From JAGXTF01 sp044224315 (GTDB taxonomy: Bacteria > Bacteroidota > Bacteroidia > NS11-12g > UBA955): DNA of 64,000 bases. The translations under genes and the position numbers were made by a program. Below, in pieces: positions 45,467 through 53,349 of this stretch (positions are counted from its first letter, which is position 1; each line of letters opens with the position of its first letter). Under the pieces are notes generated by a model. It was not told the origin of the DNA, did not search any database, and saw nothing but the letters and a program-made list of their open reading frames with translations. The stretch covers positions 186,001 through 250,000 of the forward strand of contig JBGAKR010000001.1 in assembly GCA_044224315.1 (NCBI GenBank). Direction: 5' to 3'.

Positions 45467-46036
45467 ATGTCTGGAACTGAATCCGACTCTGAACAGAAGT
45501 TACTCCAACGATTGCAATCTGGCGATCAGGACGCATTGGTTGATTTGTACCACGCCAATTTTCCCATGGTTAAAAACTATGTGGCCAAAAATAACGGTGT
45601 GGTTGAAGATGCCGAAGACCTGCTTCAGGATGCACTTGTGGTGCTGTGGCAAAACTGCCGCAAACCTGGATTTGAACTTACGAGTAAGATCAGCACTTAC
45701 ATCATGGCAGTTTGTAAAAATCTGTGGCTAAAGCAACTCAGCAAATCTGGAAGAATGATGGGCGAAGAATTGATAAAACCACAGATGCACAGCGAATCGC
45801 ACAACGAAGGCAAGGATATGGACCTGAAAAAGGTGCATGAAGCCCTCGACGAATTGGGCGATACCTGTAAAAACATTCTGGTGATGTTCTATTTCGACGG
45901 TTACGACATGGATGCCATTGCAAAGGCAATGAGTTTTAATAACTCCGATACGGCCAAAGCAAAGAAGTATCAATGTTTTAAAAAGTTGGAAGAGATTGTG
46001 AAAAAACGGTACAGTATGACAGACTTTTTGCGCTAA
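45467..46036 (+). CDS. ECF-type RNA polymerase sigma factor
   Basis: This 189-residue protein has the ECF pattern: region 2 with EQKLLQRLQSGDQDALVDLY, then AEDLLQDALVVLWQN, and region 4 with KKVHEALDELGDTCKNILVMFYFDGYDMDAIAKAM. The C-terminal segment TAKAKKYQCFKKLEE is the usual end of region 4. It probably guides RNA polymerase to a stress or envelope regulon. The next gene, 15 bases downstream, looks like a membrane anti-sigma partner. It is divergent from htrA, which is suggestive of envelope stress. Confidence 0.92.
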   Translation: MSGTESDSEQKLLQRLQSGDQDALVDLYHANFPMVKNYVAKNNGVVEDAEDLLQDALVVLWQNCRKPGFELTSKISTYIMAVCKNLWLKQLSKSGRMMGEELIKPQMHSESHNEGKDMDLKKVHEALDELGDTCKNILVMFYFDGYDMDAIAKAMSFNNSDTAKAKKYQCFKKLEEIVKKRYSMTDFLR

Positions 46037-46051
46037 AAAAAGAGATATTTT

Positions 46052-47032
46052 ATGGATGCATTTAATCCCGAAAACGACCTGATAGACCGCTATTTGCGCG
46101 GTGAACTGCAAGGGAAGCAGTTGGAAGACTTTTTGCGCACACTTGAAAACGATCAGGTGCTTAAAAAAGAAGTAGAATTCAGACAATTACTGGTACAAGG
46201 TATACAGGAGCATGGCGGTGCCCAATTAAAGAACTTTATAAAACAGCGTACAGCCGAAAAACGAGGCTTGAAAGTGGGTTTCAGAAACTGGTACTATGCA
46301 GCAGCTGCCATCGGACTCATTTTGATTGGATCTACTGTGGTATTTTACAACCTGAAACAAAACAACCCTGCCCATGATGCAGTAGCCAACTCCAAACAGG
46401 AAACCATACAGGCTACCCCATCGGAAAATGGTATCCCCAGCGGCCCTTCCGAATCCTCAGTGAAACAAAAATCTGAAAGTCCAACCATTGCCGACAATCT
46501 GCAGGACAATATGACCCCATTACCAGGCACATCGGATGCCAATGGCAGTGCAGAAAGTTCAACCCCTGAGGACATTCAAAATTCAAATACCTTTATGCCC
46601 ATTGCTTCTATGGCTGTAATTCCGATTCGGATTGATTCGCCCATGGAAAGGGCCAATATGTCTACCAAAGGCGCGGGAAGCCAACTCCCTGTTAAAAAGA
46701 GAAAAACTGCTGAATCTGACTCAGACAGTGCATTTGACGACAATGCCGTAGAAAAAGTAAAAACCCAACTGGCGGCAACCAATAAGTTTAAACTCAATTT
46801 CTACAATACCAAAGACGCAACACCCCAGGTTTCCACCAATTCCAAAGACCCCAATAATACTGAGATATTGGTATACAACCTTCCCTACGACAATCCGTTG
46901 TTGTTTACCTATCAAAACAAAATGTACCTGCGTACTGGCAATAAATATTACGAAATTGATATAACCAAGGACGGCACCAGAAAAGTAACCGCAGTTACCG
47001 ACCAGGCCTTGCTTAAAGTCTTAAACCAATAA
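46052..47032 (+). CDS. Membrane protein, candidate anti-sigma factor partner
   Basis: This 326-residue protein has a short N-terminal cytoplasmic domain of about 75 residues (LIDRYLRGELQGKQLEDFLRTLENDQ resembles anti-sigma N-termini), one transmembrane helix near 78-100 (WYYAAAAIGLILIGSTVVFY), and a long Ser/Asn/Pro-rich periplasmic part. There is no HC2 zinc-binding motif. The position directly after an ECF sigma gene and the single-helix layout suggest an anti-sigma factor, but this is an inference. It ends at the dapF start (TAATG). Confidence 0.72.
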   Translation: MDAFNPENDLIDRYLRGELQGKQLEDFLRTLENDQVLKKEVEFRQLLVQGIQEHGGAQLKNFIKQRTAEKRGLKVGFRNWYYAAAAIGLILIGSTVVFYNLKQNNPAHDAVANSKQETIQATPSENGIPSGPSESSVKQKSESPTIADNLQDNMTPLPGTSDANGSAESSTPEDIQNSNTFMPIASMAVIPIRIDSPMERANMSTKGAGSQLPVKKRKTAESDSDSAFDDNAVEKVKTQLAATNKFKLNFYNTKDATPQVSTNSKDPNNTEILVYNLPYDNPLLFTYQNKMYLRTGNKYYEIDITKDGTRKVTAVTDQALLKVLNQ

Positions 47033-47799
47033 TGGAGTTTGTAAAATACCAGGGTACCGGCAACGATTTTATACTGATAGATGCCCGCGATAAGGAAATT
47101 CCCCAACTGGATATTCTAAAACTTTGCGACCGCCGTTTTGGCATTGGTGCCGATGGGTTGATGTTTTTAAAAAACAAGCCGGGTTTTGATTTTGAAATGC
47201 TGTACTACAACAGCGATGGAAAACCCAGCAGTATGTGTGGGAATGGAGGCCGTTGCATAGCCCGCTACGCCCACGATCTGGGAATAGGCAATAACAACCA
47301 CCTGCATTTTTTAGCCATAGACGGACCCCATGAAGCTGTAATTAACGATGACATTGTAGAATTGGGGATGATAGATGTAAACCAGTGGGATGCCCGCGAA
47401 TACGATGTATTTGTGCTTAACACAGGATCGCCGCATTATGTGGTATTTAGCACCGAAGACCCCGATACTACCGACCTGGTGTCATTTGCCCGCAATATCC
47501 GATACAATACAGAGTTTCATGCTGCCGGCATTAATGTAAACCTGGTGCAGCAAACCGATACAAACAAATTGTATATGCGCACTTATGAAAGGGGAGTAGA
47601 AGATGAAACATACAGTTGTGGAACCGGTGTAACTGCCGCTGCCCTCGCTTTTCAGGTAAAAATGAAAACGGCTTTACCCTCTGTTTACGTAAGCACCAAA
47701 GGCGGAAACCTTGAAGTAAAATCGGAATGGAACGCACAAGGCTTTAGCCAGGTAAAACTATGCGGACCTGCAGAGTTTGTTTTCTCTGGCACGATTTAA
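47032..47799 (+). CDS. dapF: Diaminopimelate epimerase
   Basis: This 255-residue enzyme converts LL-diaminopimelate to the meso form, for lysine and cell-wall synthesis. It begins MEFVKYQGTGNDFILIDARD and contains the catalytic pair Cys69 (MCGNGGRC) and Cys196 (SCGTGVTAAAL), with the usual GIGADGLMF segment. Length is slightly shorter than E. coli DapF but complete. It starts at the stop of the candidate anti-sigma gene. A bidirectional terminator follows. Confidence 0.97.
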   Translation: MEFVKYQGTGNDFILIDARDKEIPQLDILKLCDRRFGIGADGLMFLKNKPGFDFEMLYYNSDGKPSSMCGNGGRCIARYAHDLGIGNNNHLHFLAIDGPHEAVINDDIVELGMIDVNQWDAREYDVFVLNTGSPHYVVFSTEDPDTTDLVSFARNIRYNTEFHAAGINVNLVQQTDTNKLYMRTYERGVEDETYSCGTGVTAAALAFQVKMKTALPSVYVSTKGGNLEVKSEWNAQGFSQVKLCGPAEFVFSGTI

Positions 47800-47814
47800 A
47801 AATCTTATTTAAAT

Positions 47815-47845
47815 AAAAAGCCCCGCAAATTGCAGGGCTTTTTTT
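47815..47845. terminator. Bidirectional terminator between dapF and the VPS10-like gene
   Basis: AAAAAGCCCCGC (47815-47826) and GCAGGGCTTTTT (47832-47843) form a strong hairpin with A/T runs on both sides and one mismatch. It serves two convergent genes. Confidence 0.85.
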
Positions 47846-47861
47846 ATGCTTTTAAATTCTA

Positions 47862-50525
47862 TTACTTAGCTACGGTAAACTTAATGGTACTTGAAGTTCC
47901 ATTCACAGTTACACGGGCAAAGTAATAGCCATTGGGCAATTGGGAAACACTCACAGGCATTGTGTTTTCGCCAGCTGTAGATTGCGTCTTTTGGCTAAAA
48001 TATTGTTGACCATTCATACCATAGATTTCAACTTGTGCAGTTGCATTCATTGCCGCAGTGTATACAATATTTACGATACTGCTGGCAGGACTAGGATATG
48101 CATTGATTTTGGTATCTTTCTTGGCAACGGTTTTGGTTTTGGTGGCTAACGAGAAGCTGCGATAGAAACCACGGCCATGGGTACCAATGTATAATGACAT
48201 ACCTTCCCAGGGCTTGAACTCATAACCACGGATTTCGAATACGGGCACGCGTGCCATTCCGTTGTTTGCCTCAATCCAGGTGGTACCACCGTTGGTGGTT
48301 TCGTAAATACCAAAATCGGTAGCTAGTATTATGTGGCTGGCATTATCAATATCCACTACAGCATCGTAAACCGGCATGCCAGGCAAATCGCCTGTAATAT
48401 TTTTCCAGGTTGGGTTCGGGGCCAATGCGTTTTTGGTTTCGTATACATAATCAGAGTTGCCATAACCACCCAAGGTTATGATTACGTGGTTTTTATCGGC
48501 CTGATCTACGTTTACTGAGGTTATTACACGTCCGTTGGCTGCATTGGGGCTAATTTCGTCTTTATTAATAGGAGAAGGAATATCGTTCACACCAGGGTAA
48601 ACGGTAATGTCGAAATTGGCTGAATTCATATTGCTGATGCGGTACAGGTTAGAGCTTTTGGCAATAAACAGTACATCAGCGTCGGGCGTATGATCCATTT
48701 CTATTATACGGTCGTTGCCCAAGCCGGTGGCCACTTTAAACCAGTGAACCGGATTGGCAAAATCGGTAGGGTTGATAGCCACCCATACATCGGCATTTTT
48801 TGCCAAAAACAGGCGGGATGAAGAATCTGAAGCATCTTCCCAAAGGGTAAATGTGGTATTAAAATCGGTATTTGGTGGGTCGGTAGCTTTATCGTCTGTC
48901 TTAATACGATCATCCCAGAAAGCAGAAGAGGATTGACCAAAATTGGCAGTTCTACGCACTGCGCCATAATAAGTTGAGGTAAATATGGTACCTGGGAATA
49001 CTTTAGAGAATTCGGCGTCGAAACCATCACCACCTAAAATCTCAATACCATTGCGGCTGGGTTTACCATTCTGGGCATTACCCACAAAATTTATAAGGTT
49101 TGTGCCATTATCCTGCGCACCACCAGTAACATAGCCAAGGCTGTTGGCAGCTACATTATATAATTGCAGGGTAGTAAGTCCGCGATTGCGTGGGGTCCAC
49201 ACATTGCGATCCTGGCTAAAGAACAAACCTCCATCGGTACCCACAATCATAGTAGCAGGTTTGGTGTTTGTATTGAAGGTTATAAGGTGTTTATCGGCGT
49301 GGATGTAACCAGTGTTCCAAGGCAGATCTACTGTGTTTGCGATTTCACGGAAACCATCAATATTATCCCAGGTAGCCAATACTACGCCGCCCATGTAAAT
49401 GCGGTTTTTGTTTTCAGGGTCTACAGCGATTACGTTGTCATACCAACCTTGTTTGTTAGGACCAAATACATCGGTAATAGTGCTAGGGTTGATTATTCTT
49501 TCCCAGTTTTGACCGCCGTTGGTAGTACGGTAAACACCTACAAGTTTGGCATCGCCATATTGGCCGGCAGCCAATGTATATACGGTGTTGGGGTCTTGGG
49601 GCGAAATTGCCAATGCTGTGCGTCCGCCTGATGGGGCATAACCAGTGCCTGAAGTATTAACAGGTGCGCCAGAGAAAGTTCCGTTTGCGTCTGATTTAAA
49701 AATACTGCCCGATCCGCTGGCAATCCAAACAATACCATCCTTATCAATGGCAATATCTTTATATGAACCAGTTTTTAAAGTCTGCCAGCTGGTACCTCCA
49801 TTGGTTGTAGAAAAAACGCCATTTTCAGTGGCAATAAACAATTTGTTTTCGGTAGGGTGTGCAACCATCATATTGCACTGGGTATAAGCCGAACCTGTAG
49901 TGGTAGACAATCTATTAAATTTGGTACCACGGTTATCTGTGCTTTTGTAAACACCATTACCCAAAAATGCGGGTGAACCGTTGCGGGTTCCGCTCAGGTT
50001 TGTGTATCCACCTTCACCGGTACCATAGTAGATAGTACCATCGGGGGTTTGGGCCATGCAGTTTACATTCAGGTTTTCCTGCATATCATTTACGGGATAC
50101 CAGCTTTGGCCGGCGGTATTTGAACGCCACAAACCTCCAGAAACGCCAGATGCGAACATAATGTTGGCACTGTCGCGGTGAATGAGAAATGCACGGATAC
50201 GACCTCCGATATTATCCGGACCCATATTTTCCCATACTAATGTTGAAGCACGATTGCCTAATTTCAAACGGTTGGCTTTGGCTATGGCAGCCTCTACCCA
50301 CTCGGGCTCAATGGTTTGGGTTTTTTCATTTAAACGCATAAAGTACACGGATTCTAATGCACCTTGAATGCTTTTTCCCGCTTCATCCTCTTCTTCCTCG
50401 TTCGCTTCAATTTCCGAAAAATCCAAATCTGGTCGGACCCCAAAGCTACTATTGCGTGCAAAGAACCCAATGCCAGCAACCAGCGTAGAAGTTGTGGCTA
50501 AAAGTATTATACTCTTCAATCTCAT
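47862..50525 (-). CDS. Secreted VPS10/BNR-type propeller protein with T9SS sorting domain
   Basis: This 887-residue protein has a signal or membrane helix, then many sialidase/BNR-like repeats with S/T.D.G..W (for example FRSNTAGQSWYPV, STTNGGTSWQTL, RTTNGGQNWERI, TTNGGTTWIEA). They resemble VPS10 or glycosyl hydrolase-type ten-bladed propellers. The C-terminus INAYPSPASSIVNIVYT ... LPNGYYFARVTV is a T9SS type A sorting domain. The protein is probably at the surface or released. Function unknown. No catalytic residues can be assigned. Confidence 0.88.
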   Translation of the reverse strand: MRLKSIILLATTSTLVAGIGFFARNSSFGVRPDLDFSEIEANEEEEDEAGKSIQGALESVYFMRLNEKTQTIEPEWVEAAIAKANRLKLGNRASTLVWENMGPDNIGGRIRAFLIHRDSANIMFASGVSGGLWRSNTAGQSWYPVNDMQENLNVNCMAQTPDGTIYYGTGEGGYTNLSGTRNGSPAFLGNGVYKSTDNRGTKFNRLSTTTGSAYTQCNMMVAHPTENKLFIATENGVFSTTNGGTSWQTLKTGSYKDIAIDKDGIVWIASGSGSIFKSDANGTFSGAPVNTSGTGYAPSGGRTALAISPQDPNTVYTLAAGQYGDAKLVGVYRTTNGGQNWERIINPSTITDVFGPNKQGWYDNVIAVDPENKNRIYMGGVVLATWDNIDGFREIANTVDLPWNTGYIHADKHLITFNTNTKPATMIVGTDGGLFFSQDRNVWTPRNRGLTTLQLYNVAANSLGYVTGGAQDNGTNLINFVGNAQNGKPSRNGIEILGGDGFDAEFSKVFPGTIFTSTYYGAVRRTANFGQSSSAFWDDRIKTDDKATDPPNTDFNTTFTLWEDASDSSSRLFLAKNADVWVAINPTDFANPVHWFKVATGLGNDRIIEMDHTPDADVLFIAKSSNLYRISNMNSANFDITVYPGVNDIPSPINKDEISPNAANGRVITSVNVDQADKNHVIITLGGYGNSDYVYETKNALAPNPTWKNITGDLPGMPVYDAVVDIDNASHIILATDFGIYETTNGGTTWIEANNGMARVPVFEIRGYEFKPWEGMSLYIGTHGRGFYRSFSLATKTKTVAKKDTKINAYPSPASSIVNIVYTAAMNATAQVEIYGMNGQQYFSQKTQSTAGENTMPVSVSQLPNGYYFARVTVNGTSSTIKFTVAK

Positions 50526-50862
50526 AGTCTGTTTTGTACTTATCGGGCAAATTTAATAGAAGTTTAGTCGACTTAACTACTTTGATTGTCAAAAAAATGG
50601 CACGATGCCCAAGAAGGGTAATAAAAATGTAAGGTTTTAAACGCTAAATCGGCACAAATCAGGGTTAATTAAAAGACTATCTGTCTGTTATATTGTTTTA
50701 ACTTATATACAAATTATGGATAATTTCTATACGCCAATATTTAGAAATCCTGGAAGTGGCATCGTTAAATTTTTTTCATTTTGAAGTGATTTTTAAAACG
50801 GGATTTGTTTGATTTAAAAAGCAGCCCACAAGCCAAAGTATAACAATGCGCTAGCTCAAGAA
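50526..50862. other. AT-rich upstream region of the VPS10-like gene
   Basis: No gene or RNA was recognised here. A minus-strand -7 box TAAATTTG lies at 50548-50555. The rest is AT-rich without strong repeats. It adjoins the structured repeat array that starts at 50863. Confidence 0.55.
50548..50555 (-). promoter_or_regulatory. -7 promoter box of the VPS10-like gene
   Basis: Minus-strand TAAATTTG lies 22 bases before the ATG at 50525. Confidence 0.5.
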
Positions 50863-50913
50863 AACAGCCGCGCCTGCATCTCTTTAAATATTACAAATAA
50901 AAATACGGAAATT

Positions 50914-50985
50914 AACAGCCAACCTCTCTGTCAGCGCCATCCACCCATCGATTGCGATGCGGCGGGCAGCCGTGCTGACATCTCT
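50914..50985. repeat. Structured repeat, copy 1
   Basis: Full-length copy of 72 bases. The outer arms are TGTCAGC (50929-50935) and GCTGACA (50974-50980), with an inner CATCG-ATTG-CGATG hairpin at 50946-50959. Confidence 0.85.
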
Positions 50986-51016
50986 GCGGAAATCATAAAA
51001 AACAAATTCGGAAATC

Positions 51017-51087
51017 AACAGCCAACCTCTCTGTCAGCGCCATCCACCCACCGATTGCGATGCGGCGGGCAGCCGTGCTGACATCTT
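51017..51087. repeat. Structured repeat, copy 2
   Basis: Full-length copy identical to copy 1 except for a T-to-C change that gives one mismatch in the inner hairpin, and a different end (CTTTCC). Confidence 0.85.
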
Positions 51088-51118
51088 TCCGAAAATTCGA
51101 AATAGCAGTTGTTTTTTT

Positions 51119-51189
51119 AACAGCCAACCTCTCTGTCAGCGCCATCCACCATCGATTGCGATGCGGCGGACTGCCGCGCTGACATCTCT
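51119..51189. repeat. Structured repeat, copy 3
   Basis: One base shorter than copy 1 (CCACC-ATCG). It has GGACTGCCGCGC in place of GGGCAGCCGTGC and keeps the outer stem as a perfect 8-bp GTCAGCGC/GCGCTGAC. Confidence 0.85.
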
Positions 51190-51202
51190 CCAAATGGAGA
51201 GA
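51185..51202. repeat. Hairpin after the repeat array
   Basis: TCTCTCC (51185-51191), loop AAAT, GGAGAGA (51196-51202). It overlaps the end of repeat copy 3. A run of eight T follows on the plus strand at 51217-51224. It might end a plus-strand transcript of the array. Confidence 0.5.
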
Positions 51203-51222
51203 ATTATAAGGCATTATTTTTT

Positions 51223-52098
51223 TTAGAGGACGTGCTTTTCAGCGTGGTAGCTGCTTCGCACCATGGCACCACTTTCTACAAAGCGGAAACCTTTTTGCAA
51301 ACCATAAGTTTCCCAGTGTTTAAATTTATCGGGATGTACATACTGGTCGATATTCAGGTGCATTTTGGTAGGCTGCAGGTATTGACCCAAGGTAAGTACA
51401 TCACAGTTGTGGGCATGCAAATCGTCGATGAGTTTTTGAACTTCTTCATCGGTTTCGCCGCAGCCAAGCATGGCTCCGCTTTTGGTGCGGGCTCCATACT
51501 CGCTGGTGCGTTTAATCTGCTCCAGGCTGCGTTCGTATTTGGCCTGTGGACGTACAATGCGGTACAGTCTTTCCACTGTTTCCATATTGTGGCTTACCAC
51601 ATCGGGCTTTTCGTCGAGCACCATATATAACAAATCCCACTGGGCTTTGAAATCGGGAATGAGGGTTTCGATGGTGGTACCGGGGTTTAGTTTTTTTACC
51701 TCGCGGATGGTTTGGGCCCATACGGTGGCGCCTTTATCCTTCAATTCATCTCGGTTTACGCTGGTAATTACAGCATGTTTTACCCCCATGAGTTTAATAG
51801 CCTCAGCCACACGATAGGGCTCATCCAGGTCGTATTCGGTAGGGCGGCCTGTAGCTACTGCGCAAAACGAACAACTGCGGGTACAGATATTACCCAGAAT
51901 CATGAATGTAGCTGTGCCAGCGCCCCAGCATTCACCCATATTCGGACAACGTCCGTCCTGGCAAATGGTATGCAGCTTGTTTTCAGTAACTATTTTTTTA
52001 ACCCGGGTATAATTTTCGCCGGTAGGCAAATCTATTTTTAACCAGGAGGGTTTTTGTATGCCTCTTCTTTCAGGGGTAGTAACCGGTAATTCTAACAT
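51223..52098 (-). CDS. lipA: Lipoyl synthase
   Basis: This 291-residue radical SAM enzyme inserts two sulfurs into the octanoyl group of carrier proteins. It has both cluster motifs: the auxiliary cysteines Cys46, Cys51 and Cys57 (CQDGRCPNMGEC) and the radical SAM CTRSCSFC (Cys72, Cys76, Cys79). Other matches are SVNRDELKDKGA, NMETVERLY, SGAMLGCGETDEEV and the C-terminal RSSYHAE. It is probably co-transcribed with the upstream gene at 52116. The structured repeats begin just after its stop. Confidence 0.97.
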   Translation of the reverse strand: MLELPVTTPERRGIQKPSWLKIDLPTGENYTRVKKIVTENKLHTICQDGRCPNMGECWGAGTATFMILGNICTRSCSFCAVATGRPTEYDLDEPYRVAEAIKLMGVKHAVITSVNRDELKDKGATVWAQTIREVKKLNPGTTIETLIPDFKAQWDLLYMVLDEKPDVVSHNMETVERLYRIVRPQAKYERSLEQIKRTSEYGARTKSGAMLGCGETDEEVQKLIDDLHAHNCDVLTLGQYLQPTKMHLNIDQYVHPDKFKHWETYGLQKGFRFVESGAMVRSSYHAEKHVL

Positions 52099-52115
52099 TG
52101 AGGAGGATTCAGGCC

Positions 52116-52838
52116 TTAATTTTTGCCAAAACCGAATGCAAAATTAAAGTAAAACATAGAAAAAAGACGTTTGTTTAAATCGTTGCGGTAAAGAATGGGA
52201 ATGTTTTGATTATAACCTTCCAGGCGAGTACCCAGGGTGAGCACTTTTACATCGCTGCGGTAATTGCCCCAGATAAATTCAAGTGCGGCATTTAAACCCA
52301 TACCCGGAATTACTTTACCTTCTTTAAAGCCGGTAGAAAACGAAGCACGGCCTGCAATCTGGGCTTGCTGGTGTATTTCGGGATCGTAGCGCACCACATC
52401 GGTACTGCCATTAGGGCCTGCGCCCGGATCGAAATAGCGGATATACACCGGCCATGTATAGCAAAATGGAATGCCAGCGCCGAAAATGGCATTCATGGCC
52501 ACATTTTTTCGGTCTTGCCGCTGGCTAAGGTTGCGGCGCACCATATAATAGTTGCGAAGGGTCCAGGCGTAATTGATTTTGCCAAATTTATAGATGCCCG
52601 AATTTTGGAGCGAGTTGTTGATCAAGGCAATTTCGCGTGGGTTCACAATATTGCCCATTTCAAAAAACAGGTCGCCCCGGGTCCATACACTGTTGGGATT
52701 ATCGGCTTTTTGGTATTTGTAATTGAAGGCAAATCCATACCGGTTCATGCCTATTCCAGGCATATTGAGCCTATCGGGTTGGGCAACTGCCCATTGGGAA
52801 ACGCAAAAAACTGCCAGTATGAAAAAAACCGCCCTCAC
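52116..52838 (-). CDS. Secreted protein of unknown function, outer-membrane barrel-like
   Basis: This 240-residue protein has a signal peptide (ending VAQ) and a beta-strand-rich body with aromatic ends (RYGFAFNYKYQ, YAWTLRNYYMVR, FYFNFAFGFG), which suggests an outer-membrane barrel or an associated protein. It starts with GTG (52836-52838) only about 8 bases after a -7 box. It is 17 bases upstream of lipA on the same strand and probably in the same operon. I recognise no family. Confidence 0.65.
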   Translation of the reverse strand: MRAVFFILAVFCVSQWAVAQPDRLNMPGIGMNRYGFAFNYKYQKADNPNSVWTRGDLFFEMGNIVNPREIALINNSLQNSGIYKFGKINYAWTLRNYYMVRRNLSQRQDRKNVAMNAIFGAGIPFCYTWPVYIRYFDPGAGPNGSTDVVRYDPEIHQQAQIAGRASFSTGFKEGKVIPGMGLNAALEFIWGNYRSDVKVLTLGTRLEGYNQNIPILYRNDLNKRLFSMFYFNFAFGFGKN

Positions 52839-52845
52839 AGATTAA

Positions 52846-52853
52846 CAAAGTTA
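52846..52853 (-). promoter_or_regulatory. -7 promoter box of the 52838 gene and lipA
   Basis: Minus-strand TAACTTTG sits 7 bases before the GTG start, so the leader would be almost absent. Confidence 0.5.
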
Positions 52854-53025
52854 GGGAAAATAATTAGAAGCTAAATCTTTTAAAATTGAAATAAAACATC
52901 CCTTATTATCAATTGTTGTTCATTGACAAATACAACCAAGGGTTAATAAAGGCCTATTGCTTAGTTACTAGCATGTAACTGGAATACAGAGGACATACCC
53001 ATTAATTACAATCGCCATACATAAC

Positions 53026-53069
53026 CGATATAAAGCCGATATGAAGACGTTGTGAAGACGTTGTGCAGG
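53026..53069. repeat. Four tandem imperfect 11-bp repeats
   Basis: The units are CGATATAAAGC, CGATATGAAGA, CGTTGTGAAGA and CGTTGTGCAGG, set head to tail with no gap. An 11-base period is close to one helical turn. They lie in the 550-base intergenic region upstream of mraZ. They could be a binding array for an unknown regulator. Confidence 0.6.
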
Positions 53070-53142
53070 TTTTGTAAAAAATATTAATCAAGGCTAGGAT
53101 GAAAAATTCAAAGTATGCAGAACTATTCATCCTAAAACCTGC
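53065..53142. repeat. Nested inverted repeat in the mraZ upstream region
   Basis: Outer arms GCAGGTTTT (53065-53073) and AAAACCTGC (53134-53142), inner arms TAGGATGAA (53095-53103) and TTCATCCTA (53126-53134). The right arms are joined, the left arms are separated by 21 bases. It could be a structured RNA or a DNA cruciform. No tail of T follows. Confidence 0.5.
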
Positions 53143-53178
53143 TTTGAACTTAAAACGCGTAAACGATTCAAAAATTTG

Positions 53179-53193
53179 CCCCACTCTTCCCCA
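53179..53193 (-). promoter_or_regulatory. Reverse-orientation pair of MraZ-like boxes upstream of the dcw promoter
   Basis: On the minus strand two TGGGG boxes (53179-53183 and 53189-53193) are separated by 5 bases, the spacing of the MraZ box TGGGN-N5-TGGGN. They lie upstream of the -33 element. Confidence 0.5.
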
Positions 53194-53208
53194 CTTTTAT
53201 CTAAAGCA

Positions 53209-53238
53209 TTGTATTTACTGATACTTTTGATATCTTTG
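53209..53238 (+). promoter_or_regulatory. Promoter of the dcw cluster
   Basis: TTG (53209-53211) and TATCTTTG (53231-53238) are separated by 19 bases, an excellent fit to the Bacteroidota consensus. The leader to mraZ is about 147 bases. Confidence 0.8.
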
Positions 53239-53260
53239 TTGCCAGAAACCAACTTACAAT

Positions 53261-53281
53261 ATGCCAAAAAAACCCCAATAA
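53261..53281 (+). other. Six-codon mini-ORF in the mraZ leader
   Basis: ATG CCA AAA AAA CCC CAA TAA encodes MPKKPQ and lies shortly after the predicted transcription start. It may be chance, but it is in the leader before the MraZ boxes. Confidence 0.2.
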
Positions 53282-53324
53282 AACAAGCACTTTGCCACCT
53301 GTGTGGAAAACAAGTGATTAAAAA

Positions 53325-53349
53325 GGGGAGAATGTGGGTAATTGTGGGA
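53325..53349 (+). promoter_or_regulatory. Probable MraZ operator (TGGGN repeats)
   Basis: GGGGA (53325-53329), TGGGT (53335-53339) and TGGGA (53345-53349) are direct repeats with 5-base spacers, and GGTTT (53355-53359) continues the period with a weaker match. Known MraZ boxes are TGGGN repeats with 5-base spacers, upstream of mraZ and downstream of its promoter, as here. Confidence 0.75.

Larger units (their letters stand above)
50863..51189. repeat. Array of three structured ~71-bp repeats plus one truncated remnant
   Basis: Three near-identical copies start at 50914, 51017 and 51119, each beginning AACAGCCAACCTCTCTG and ending CTGACATCT. They are spaced about 102 bases apart with A/T-rich linkers of about 31 bases. 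A remnant at 50863-50884 keeps only AACAGCC joined to the end segment. Each copy has an outer inverted repeat GTCAGCGC/GYGCTGAC and inner hairpins. In copy 3 the change of T to C turns a G-T wobble into a G-C pair, consistent with RNA structure on the plus strand. It lies between lipA and the VPS10-like gene. Not a CRISPR. Confidence 0.85.

Noticed and set aside
50863..51189. A CRISPR array
   Set aside because: Repeats are over 70 bases, only three in number, internally structured, and the linkers are A/T-rich and similar at their ends. No cas genes are nearby.
50993..51214. A minus-strand open frame of 73 codons with an internally repeated peptide (MALTERLAV twice)
   Set aside because: It is produced by the structured repeat copies, has no promoter or conserved domain, and the repeats differ by a base that breaks the frame in copy 3.
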